A DNA stretch of 60,629 nt, from the NCBI GenBank assembly GCA_902577515.1, contig CACGZJ010000008.1, positions 1 to 60,629 of the forward strand, given 5' to 3'. Both the position numbers and the translations under genes were made by a program. Position 1 is the stretch's first letter, and every line of letters begins with the position of its first letter. The notes below the pieces were generated by a model. That model saw only the letters and a list, made by a program, of their open reading frames with translations. It was not told where the DNA came from and did no database searches. Source of the DNA: an uncultured Bacteroidota bacterium (GTDB lineage Bacteria; Bacteroidota; Bacteroidia; Flavobacteriales; Flavobacteriaceae). This document shows, piece by piece, positions 54,166 through 60,629 of the stretch.

Positions 54166-55554
54166 ATGACTCTCATAAAAAATATTTCAGGTTTTAGAGG
54201 TACAATTGGTGGCGAAAATAGTAAAAATTTAACTCCCATAGATATTGTTAAATCAATTGCTGCTTTTTCCATATTAATTAAAGAAAATAATCCTAATTTA
54301 TATAATCTTTCTGTAATGACAGGAAGAGATGGAAGAAAGTCAGGCGAATCTATTTTAAATATTGTTAATTCAGTCTTTTCATCTATGGGTATAGATGTAA
54401 TTGACTGTGGAATTTCTACTACTCCAACCCTGTGTTGGGGTGTCTTAAATAATAAATCGGTTGCTGGTCTTATGATAACAGCAAGTCATAATCCTGAGGA
54501 ATATAATGGCCTAAAATTCTTTAATTCAGATGGTGAGTTTCTATCTAGAGAAGACGTTAATAAACTTATAAAATATTCTAATCTTGATTTATTTGACTTT
54601 TCATCAAATGATGGTTTAGGTAAAATAACTAAATATGATGATTTAATTGATGACCATATAGATGCGATTATTAATTTAGAAATATTACCATTAAAAGATA
54701 TTCAATCCTTAAAACTTTCTGTCGTTGCTGATGCAATAAATTCTGGAGGTTCTATTGCGATGCCAAAATTATTTGAAAAGCTCTCAATAAATTATGAAAT
54801 TATTAACTCTGAGATTAGTGGTAAGTTTTCGCATACACCAGAACCACTTAAAGAAAATTTAAAAGAATTATCAGAAAAAATCAAAGAGAGTAATGCAGAC
54901 TTTGGAGTAGCTGTTGATCCTGATGTTGATAGGCTAGTATTCTTCGATGAAAATGGAGAAATACTTGGTGAGGAAAACACACAAGTATACTGCTCGGATT
55001 TTGTTTTGTCTGTATCTAAAGGTGATACTGTGTCCACACTATCTTCTTCTAACGCGCTTAAAGATGTGACAATGTCATACGGGTGTAATTATCACTCTAC
55101 ACCTGTTGGGGAGATGAATGTTGTAAAGAAAATGAAAGAAGTAAACGCTGTAGTTGGAGGAGAGGGCGGAGGAGGAATTATCTATCCAGATCTTCACTAT
55201 GGAAGAGATGCATTGGTGGGTATAGCTCTGTTTCTTGGTTTACTAGTTAATAAATCTATTAAAGTTTCAAAGTTAAGGGATGAGTTTCCTAAATATTATA
55301 TGAAAAAATTAAAGATTACACTAAAAGATGCTAATCTAATAAATCAGGTTTTTGAAAAGTTAGTTTCTAAATATTCACATCTATCACCAAATACTGAAGA
55401 TGGGGTTAGGATTGACTTTAATGAAGGTTGGGTACATATGAGAAAATCAAACACCGAACCTATTTTAAGAATTTTTTCTGAATCAGATACACAAATAAAT
55501 GCAGATAAAATTGCCCTAGATATTGAGAAAGAAATTAATGATCTAGTTAATTAG
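54166..55554 (+). CDS. glmM: Phosphoglucosamine mutase (alpha-phosphohexomutase family)
   Basis: 462 residues. Converts glucosamine-6-P to glucosamine-1-P for UDP-GlcNAc. The phosphoserine loop TASHNPEEYNGLKF, the metal loop DPDVDRLVFFDENG, the sugar-binding GEGGGGIIYPDLHYGRD and the phosphate-binding RKSNTEPILRIFSE motif are all present. Phosphomannomutase/phosphoglucomutase activity is an alternative for family members in Bacteroidota. Its 3' end overlaps the acyltransferase gene by 12 bp. Confidence 0.88.
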   Translation: MTLIKNISGFRGTIGGENSKNLTPIDIVKSIAAFSILIKENNPNLYNLSVMTGRDGRKSGESILNIVNSVFSSMGIDVIDCGISTTPTLCWGVLNNKSVAGLMITASHNPEEYNGLKFFNSDGEFLSREDVNKLIKYSNLDLFDFSSNDGLGKITKYDDLIDDHIDAIINLEILPLKDIQSLKLSVVADAINSGGSIAMPKLFEKLSINYEIINSEISGKFSHTPEPLKENLKELSEKIKESNADFGVAVDPDVDRLVFFDENGEILGEENTQVYCSDFVLSVSKGDTVSTLSSSNALKDVTMSYGCNYHSTPVGEMNVVKKMKEVNAVVGGEGGGGIIYPDLHYGRDALVGIALFLGLLVNKSIKVSKLRDEFPKYYMKKLKITLKDANLINQVFEKLVSKYSHLSPNTEDGVRIDFNEGWVHMRKSNTEPILRIFSESDTQINADKIALDIEKEINDLVN

Positions 55555-56406
55555 ATGTTTAAATCTATTGTGTGACCAAAAATATTGATTAGGATCTCTG
55601 TAAACTTGTTCTTCAAGCAATTTAATAAACTGGTCTGTTATACTGTAACTAGAATCTTTATTGTCATGTATCTCAATAAATTTAGTTCTGTAGTAACCTC
55701 TTTTTACTCTATTTATATCTGCAAAAACTACCGAAAGATTATAATCTCTTGCAAACCTTTCAGCTCCAGTAAATATTGGTACTTTATGTCCAAAAAAATC
55801 ATTTATGTATGATTTTCCAACTTTACGTGGTGATTGATCAGCAGCAAATCCGAACAAGTAGTACTTATTATTGTCAAGAGACATCATGAACTCCTTTATC
55901 TTATATCTAGAAACTAAAAAGGCTTTATGTTTTTTTCTAATTTTTTTAAATAATCTATCAAAATATTTGTTCGTCATAGGAGTATATATTCCGTAGCCAT
56001 TTCCTTTAGTGTTGTATCCAACTGATAATAACCATTCAAAGTTTGAATAATGTCCACATAACAGAATTATATTCTTTTTTTTCTTCTGAATTTTTCTTAA
56101 TACATCAATATTTTCATAGGTGTATCTTTTCATCATTTGATTTTTACTCATACCATATGCTTTGATACTTTCAATTGTTATATCTGAAAAGTGATTATAG
56201 AATCCTTTTTCGATCTCACGTAGCTCAATGTCTGTTTTATTTGGAAAAACAAGCTTAAGATTTCTACGAACAGTCTTAAGCCTATACTTAAAGACTTTAT
56301 ATAGAAGAAAATTAACAAAATCAGATATTCTGTAGACAACACAAAATGGTTGTATGGAAATAATTTTAATTAGAGGATAAAATATAAGGTATGTTAGAAG
56401 TTGCAA
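55543..56406 (-). CDS. LpxL/HtrB-type lipid A acyltransferase
   Basis: 287 residues. Hydrophobic N-terminal anchor (MQLLTYLIFYPLIKIISIQP), then the acyltransferase motif HYSNFE (H-x4-E) within LLCGHYSNFEWLLSVG. GFAADQSPRKVGKSYINDFFGHKVPIFTGAERFA is characteristic of LpxL-type lysophospholipid/lipid A acyltransferases. It adds a secondary acyl chain to lipid A at the inner membrane. Lies 3 bp downstream of the TlpA gene, and convergent with the phosphohexomutase gene. Confidence 0.9.
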   Translation of the reverse strand: MQLLTYLIFYPLIKIISIQPFCVVYRISDFVNFLLYKVFKYRLKTVRRNLKLVFPNKTDIELREIEKGFYNHFSDITIESIKAYGMSKNQMMKRYTYENIDVLRKIQKKKKNIILLCGHYSNFEWLLSVGYNTKGNGYGIYTPMTNKYFDRLFKKIRKKHKAFLVSRYKIKEFMMSLDNNKYYLFGFAADQSPRKVGKSYINDFFGHKVPIFTGAERFARDYNLSVVFADINRVKRGYYRTKFIEIHDNKDSSYSITDQFIKLLEEQVYRDPNQYFWSHNRFKHLIN

Positions 56407-56409
56407 TTA

Positions 56410-57525
56410 TCAGTCATTTAATGATAATGCAAATTTAATTCTTTCTTCGAGATCGTTACCTCTCAAATTTTTACCTATTACAGTTCCAGTATTATCGATT
56501 AGATATGACTGAGGAATTGCCCTTATACTATATCTTCTAGCTACAGGATCATTCCAAAAGCTTAAATTTGAGACCTGCGTCCAAAGTAGATTATCGTCTT
56601 CAATAGCTTTCTCCCACTGTTCTTTAGTTCTATCAAGGGAAACACCTAGAATATCAAAACCGTCTTGGTTATATTTTTTGTATAATCTAACAAGATTAGG
56701 ATTTTCAACTCTACATGGTCTGCACCATGCTGCCCAGAAGTCAAGAAGAGTAACAGTATTACTTTGAGTTAACTCACTTAGGGTAATATTAGATCCGTCG
56801 ATACTTGGTGCAGTAAAATCTGGTGCAATTTCACCTACTTCAATTGGATCTTCATACTGAGTTAATAAATCAGCTATATTTTTTCCAACATTACTTACTT
56901 TTATTCTATTAGAGAAGTTTTCATAAACATCAATGATACTATCTTTATTAACCTTGTTTTCTACCATAAAAACCTCTAATAATAGGGCTGACATATATGA
57001 ATCTAAATTGTCGATAATAAAATCCCATTCATATAGTAGTACTTCTCTTTCTTTTGCGTTGTAATCTTTTTCTAATTTCATTGCAGTTTCAACATCTCCA
57101 TTCATAATTGCATCTTGAGCAGTTAATGAAATACTATTCATATCTTCTACTAGGGACTTTGTTTCAGACTTATATTTAATAAAATCATCATTTGAAATTG
57201 TTCCAGAAACAGTTGATTTTGAAATATTGTCTATATCTAGGTCAGCGGTAATTGTTCCTGTTTCTAATATAGTCAAAACATATCCATTAACACCCTCTAA
57301 CTGTATATAGCTTATTTCAGGAGTAGCAGATACACCTTTAAAAGAAAATTTACTAGATTTAACTGATGTAGAATCCTTGATAAAAGGTTGATTATTCTGA
57401 TCTGCTTGAAGTATGTAAACTTTTGTGTCATCAATAACATCTACTGTACCATTCATAATAAAGCCGTTATCGTTACTACAAGATGATAACAATGCAAGAA
57501 TTAAAGACGTATAAAAATATTTCAT
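56410..57525 (-). CDS. TlpA-family thiol-disulfide oxidoreductase with N-terminal DUF4369, lipoprotein
   Basis: 371 residues from the ATG at 57525, where the signal peptide and lipobox (ALLSSC) begin; the open frame reaches further upstream but without a signal. Residues about 18-115 are a DUF4369 beta domain. The C-terminal thioredoxin domain starts near 240 (GEIAPDFTAPSIDGSNITLSEL) and has the active site WCRPC (Cys268, Cys271) and cis-Pro in RAIPQSYLID. Probably reduces or isomerises disulfides in exported proteins. Contrast with the CxxC-less relative at 29797. Confidence 0.9.
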   Translation of the reverse strand: MKYFYTSLILALLSSCSNDNGFIMNGTVDVIDDTKVYILQADQNNQPFIKDSTSVKSSKFSFKGVSATPEISYIQLEGVNGYVLTILETGTITADLDIDNISKSTVSGTISNDDFIKYKSETKSLVEDMNSISLTAQDAIMNGDVETAMKLEKDYNAKEREVLLYEWDFIIDNLDSYMSALLLEVFMVENKVNKDSIIDVYENFSNRIKVSNVGKNIADLLTQYEDPIEVGEIAPDFTAPSIDGSNITLSELTQSNTVTLLDFWAAWCRPCRVENPNLVRLYKKYNQDGFDILGVSLDRTKEQWEKAIEDDNLLWTQVSNLSFWNDPVARRYSIRAIPQSYLIDNTGTVIGKNLRGNDLEERIKFALSLND

Positions 57526-57540
57526 CAAATAAATTTCGAA

Positions 57541-57548
57541 CAAATTTA
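57541..57548 (-). promoter_or_regulatory. Putative -7 box TAAATTTG before the TlpA gene
   Basis: Exact TAnnTTTG on the minus strand, 15 nt before the ATG at 57525. It argues against the longer N-terminus. Confidence 0.4.
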
Positions 57549-57592
57549 ATCTTTTAAAATTAATATCTTTAGTTAACTTTTTGTTAAGGTAA

Positions 57593-58981
57593 ATGTCTGA
57601 TATCAACATAATTTCTCTTTTTGAAAGCATACTTGATAAATCATCAATTATTACAGGTGAAAAACTTAAGTCAAGATTCTATCATATATGGAAAACAGAT
57701 ATACCCCTTGAGTCAATTTGTTTACTTCTTCCAAAGGACACAGACCAAGTGTCAGCTATACTAAAAACCTGTAACGATAATAATCAGGAAATAATAGTCC
57801 ATGGAGGTCTTACGAATCTTGTTGGCTCAACTAAATCAACTAAAAATCAAGTAGTTGTATCTCTTGAAAAAATGAATAACATAATTGAAATTGATGAAAA
57901 AGGTAAAACTGTTACATGTGAGTCTGGTGTTATAATTGAGGATATTATTAATTCTGTTAAAGAGAAAGACCTTCTTCTACCATTAAATTTTGGGGCAAGA
58001 GGCTCTGCACAAATAGGAGGCGCAGTTTCAACTAATGCAGGAGGATTAAGGGTATTTAAATATGGTATGACAAGAAGTTTAGTATTAGGTTTAGAGGCAG
58101 TTCTTCCTGATGGAACTTTAATATCATCTTTAAAAAAACTAATGAAAGACAATTCAGGTTATGATTTAAAACAGTTTTTTATTGGATCTGAAGGAACTCT
58201 AGGAATAGTTACAAAAGTTGTTCTTAGATTATATCAGCATCCTAAGACAAGATATACTGCTCTGGCTGTTACTAATGATTACCAAAAGGTTTTAAACTTA
58301 TTAAGGTTTATGGAGGATAAAATTTCAAAAAACCTTACAGCTTTTGAGCTTTTATGGAATGATACCTACAAACAAATGGTAAGTGATAAAACCATGTATA
58401 ATAAATATCTCCCAGATAACTATAAATACTATGTTTTTATCGAATATATGGGTGGTGATTTTGAAAATGACTACAACACTTTTGAAAAAGCTGTTATGGA
58501 GACACTTGAGCAAGGGCTTGTTGATGATGCAGTCTTAGGTAAGAACGAAAAAGAGCAGCTGAATATTTGGGGAATTAGAGAAGATGTCGCTGTTTTAGCA
58601 GAAGAAAAAAAATTTGATCAGCAATTTGATATAAGTATACCTGTAGCACAAATTGGAGAAGTGATTGATAAAACAATCAACGAGCTCAAAAATTGTAAAG
58701 GTGTAGAAACAATCTTTCCGTTTGGTCATGTAGCCGATGGTAACATACATTTTATAATTGGAAAGAATTCTGATGATGATGATTTAAAATCTAACATTAA
58801 CGAAATAATCTACAGTAATACAGAACTAGTTAAAGGTTCAATCTCTGCAGAACATGGAATAGGTCTTGATAAAAAGAAATACTTGATAAAGAGCAGGAGT
58901 AAAGATGAAATTGAACTAATGAAGCTTATCAAGAAATCTATTGACCCAAAAAATATATTAAATCCCGGTAGAGTATTTTAA
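57593..58981 (+). CDS. FAD-linked D-2-hydroxyacid dehydrogenase (GlcD/D-lactate dehydrogenase-like)
   Basis: 462 residues. The N-terminal PCMH FAD-binding domain contains VHGGLTNLVGSTKSTK, LNFGARGSAQIGGAVSTNAGG and GSEGTLGIVTKVVLRL. The C-terminal FAD-oxidase domain contains FPFGHVADGNIHF, SAEHGIGLDKKKYL and PKNILNPGRVF. Relatives oxidise D-lactate, glycolate or D-2-hydroxyglutarate. No Fe-S domain is attached, so it would pass electrons to quinone or an ETF. Divergent from the TlpA gene and 29 bp upstream of aroC. Confidence 0.9.
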   Translation: MSDINIISLFESILDKSSIITGEKLKSRFYHIWKTDIPLESICLLLPKDTDQVSAILKTCNDNNQEIIVHGGLTNLVGSTKSTKNQVVVSLEKMNNIIEIDEKGKTVTCESGVIIEDIINSVKEKDLLLPLNFGARGSAQIGGAVSTNAGGLRVFKYGMTRSLVLGLEAVLPDGTLISSLKKLMKDNSGYDLKQFFIGSEGTLGIVTKVVLRLYQHPKTRYTALAVTNDYQKVLNLLRFMEDKISKNLTAFELLWNDTYKQMVSDKTMYNKYLPDNYKYYVFIEYMGGDFENDYNTFEKAVMETLEQGLVDDAVLGKNEKEQLNIWGIREDVAVLAEEKKFDQQFDISIPVAQIGEVIDKTINELKNCKGVETIFPFGHVADGNIHFIIGKNSDDDDLKSNINEIIYSNTELVKGSISAEHGIGLDKKKYLIKSRSKDEIELMKLIKKSIDPKNILNPGRVF

Positions 58982-58991
58982 TTTAAGGTAT

Positions 58992-58999
58992 TATCTTTA
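58992..58999 (+). promoter_or_regulatory. Putative -7 box TATCTTTA before aroC
   Basis: TAnnTTTA, 11 nt before the aroC ATG. Confidence 0.35.
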
Positions 59000-59010
59000 T
59001 AATTCAAGCT

Positions 59011-60075
59011 ATGGCAGGAAATTCATTCGGTAATATCTTTAAAATTTCATCCTTTGGTGAGTCCCATGGAAAAGCTCTAGGTGGAGTTATAGATGGGTGT
59101 CCTGCAGGTGTAAATATTGATTTAGATTTTGTTAATTCTGAGTTGAATAGAAGAAGACCTGGACAGTCTGAAATTGTTACTCAAAGAAAAGAAGATGATT
59201 CTGTTGAATTTTTATCCGGAATATTTGAAGGCAAATCAACAGGTACTCCTATAGGATTCATAATTGTTAATCAGGATCAAAAATCAAAAGATTACTCTCA
59301 TATAAAGGATAGCTACAGACCATCTCATGCAGATTTTGTTTATGATAAGAAATATGGTTTTAGGGATTATAGAGGTGGTGGTAGAAGTTCTGCAAGAGAA
59401 ACTGTAGTTAGAGTTGTTGCAGGTGCCATAGCTAAGCTTCTTTTAAAGGATGTTAAGATAAACGCTTTTGTTTCATCAGTTGGAAAAATAAAATATGAAT
59501 ATGAAAATTCAAATGTTGACTTTGAAAATATTGAAAAATCAATTGTAAGATGTCCAGATCTTGATAAGTCCAAAGAGATGGAAGATTTAATAAAAAAAAC
59601 AAGAAAGAACGGAGATACAGTGGGTGGAGTTATTTCTTGCATTATAAGTGGAACTCCAGTTGGTCTTGGGGAACCAGTTTTCAATAAGCTTCACGCTGAG
59701 CTTGGGAGAGCTATGCTTTCAATTAATGCTGTTAAGGGATTTGAATTTGGAAGTGGTTTTAGAGGCTCTGAAATGAATGGGTCTGAACATAATGATTCTT
59801 TTAATGAGGACGGATCAACAAAAACTAACTATTCAGGCGGGGTACAAGGTGGCATATCAAATGGTATGGATATCTACTTTAATATTGCATTTAAGCCTGT
59901 TTCTACAATAATGAGAGATCAGGATTCTATAGATAGTAAAGGAAACAAAGTAAAAGTGCAAGGAAAAGGTAGGCATGACCCTTGTGTTGTACCTAGAGCA
60001 GTTCCTATAGTTGAGGCAATGGCTGCACTAGTACTTGCTGATTATTTATTATTAAGTAAGCTCTCAAAAATATAA
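59011..60075 (+). CDS. aroC: Chorismate synthase
   Basis: Last step of the shikimate pathway: converts EPSP to chorismate with reduced FMN. 354 residues. Diagnostic signatures are [21 protein letters not shown] near the N-terminus, [37 protein letters not shown], and the C-terminal [22 protein letters not shown]. Complete. Followed 2 bp later by a transporter gene in the same direction, probably co-transcribed. Confidence 0.97.
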   Translation: MAGNSFGNIFKISSFGESHGKALGGVIDGCPAGVNIDLDFVNSELNRRRPGQSEIVTQRKEDDSVEFLSGIFEGKSTGTPIGFIIVNQDQKSKDYSHIKDSYRPSHADFVYDKKYGFRDYRGGGRSSARETVVRVVAGAIAKLLLKDVKINAFVSSVGKIKYEYENSNVDFENIEKSIVRCPDLDKSKEMEDLIKKTRKNGDTVGGVISCIISGTPVGLGEPVFNKLHAELGRAMLSINAVKGFEFGSGFRGSEMNGSEHNDSFNEDGSTKTNYSGGVQGGISNGMDIYFNIAFKPVSTIMRDQDSIDSKGNKVKVQGKGRHDPCVVPRAVPIVEAMAALVLADYLLLSKLSKI

Positions 60076-60077
60076 TT

Positions 60078-60629
60078 ATGAAGTTACATTGGAAGATAAT
60101 TATTGGAATGGTTTTAGGTGTTGTTTTTGGACTTATTATGTCTCAAACAACATTTGGATCTGATTTAATAAAAGACTGGGTAAAACCATTTGGTACAATA
60201 TTTATCAATTTACTTAAGCTAATAGCTATGCCATTAATTTTAGCTTCTTTAGTCAAGGGTATTTCTGATTTAAAAGACATTTCTAAATTATCTACTATTG
60301 GAACTAGAACACTTGGAATTTATATATGTACAACAGTAACAGCTGTTGTTATTGGGCTAATTCTTGTAAATATTGTTCAGCCTGGAAGTACTATTACAGA
60401 AGAAACAAGAATTGATCTTGTTCAAGAGTATGAGCAGGGTGTAATTGAGAAGCAACAACAAGCTCAGCAGCAATCAGAAAGCGGTCCTCTGCAGCCATTA
60501 GTTGATATTGTTCCAGCAAACATCTTTGATGCTGCTACAAATAATAGAAACATGCTTCAGGTTATTTTCTTCGCTATATTCTTTGGAATTGGAATAATAT
60601 TGGTTGACCCAAAGCTTGCTAAACCTGTA
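60078..60629 (+). CDS. Dicarboxylate/amino-acid:cation symporter (DAACS family), 3'-truncated by window edge
   Basis: ATG at 60078; 184 codons visible and open to the edge. The N-terminus MKLHWKIIIGMVLGVVFG and the motif FINLLKLIAMPLILASLVKGISDL are the first helices of the glutamate/aspartate/C4-dicarboxylate symporter family (GltP/DctA). Two further membrane segments follow, joined by a Gln-rich loop (EKQQQAQQQSE). Substrates would be glutamate, aspartate or C4-dicarboxylates, driven by Na+ or H+. The rest lies beyond the window. Confidence 0.9.
   Translation, partial: MKLHWKIIIGMVLGVVFGLIMSQTTFGSDLIKDWVKPFGTIFINLLKLIAMPLILASLVKGISDLKDISKLSTIGTRTLGIYICTTVTAVVIGLILVNIVQPGSTITEETRIDLVQEYEQGVIEKQQQAQQQSESGPLQPLVDIVPANIFDAATNNRNMLQVIFFAIFFGIGIILVDPKLAKPV

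Noticed and set aside
1-60629. CRISPR arrays, insertion sequences, prophage, rRNA or integrative elements
   Set aside because: I looked for regular direct repeats, transposase or integrase motifs and structural RNA signatures and saw none.

Overview
The window is about 60.6 kb of very AT-rich, extremely compact bacterial chromosome. Gene content and style point to a marine, genome-streamlined member of the Flavobacteriia (Bacteroidota). The evidence is: a split transketolase, a fused 800-residue E1 alpha/beta dehydrogenase, TlpA/DUF4369-type lipoproteins, an FKBP lipoprotein with Asp-rich calcium repeats, the YbiT-like ABC-F protein, a probable sulfonolipid gene pair, no recognisable Shine-Dalgarno sequences before start codons, and Bacteroidota-type TAnnTTTG promoter boxes. 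There are no insertion sequences, phage genes, CRISPR arrays or rRNA genes. It reads as core chromosome.

Layout. 1-240: tail of a gene and two minus-strand tRNAs (Leu-GAG, Lys-TTT). 0.3-9.6 kb: aroK, a phosphoribosyltransferase, an FKBP lipoprotein, an outer-membrane barrel, split transketolase, an LptF/G permease, accA, dnaB and prfB (RF2, with a programmed +1 frameshift that leaves its first 21 codons outside the main frame). 9.6-14.3 kb: a large metzincin-like protease, then a cysteine-synthase-fold enzyme followed by an alpha-oxoamine synthase. I read the last two as cysteate synthase and cysteate acyltransferase of sulfonolipid (capnine) synthesis. 14.3-25.9 kb: dnaN, SAM hydrolase, phoH, purC, a six-gene overlapping minus-strand operon (Gfo/Idh oxidoreductase, yggS, exonuclease, K+ channel, miaA, M20 peptidase), pcm, smpB and a GNAT. 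26-32.8 kb: glyA, glutaminyl cyclase, an SDR that could be the third sulfonolipid enzyme, transaldolase, a thioredoxin-fold lipoprotein lacking CxxC, and an ABC-F ATPase. 32.8-44.4 kb: pheT, recG, an M20D amidohydrolase, uvrD, an OmpA lipoprotein, a glycosyltransferase, an orphan HsdR-N nuclease and holA. 44.4-60.6 kb: fused E1, a frameshifted M1-like protein, uvrA, ggt, glmM, an LpxL-like acyltransferase, TlpA, a D-2-hydroxyacid dehydrogenase, aroC and the start of a dicarboxylate/amino-acid symporter.

Themes. Many genes serve replication and repair (dnaB, dnaN, holA, uvrA, uvrD, recG, exonuclease), translation (prfB, pheT, miaA, smpB, tRNAs), or peptide and amino-acid scavenging at the envelope (metzincin, M20, M20D, gamma-glutamyltransferase, glutaminyl cyclase, M1-like). 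No gap between genes exceeds about 115 bp. Most convergent gene pairs abut or share bases of their stop codons, and two divergent pairs start only 3-4 bp apart. At about half of the transcription-unit starts a TAnnTTTG or TAnnTTTA box lies 4-20 bp before the start codon, usually within 11 bp, which suggests leaderless or nearly leaderless mRNAs.
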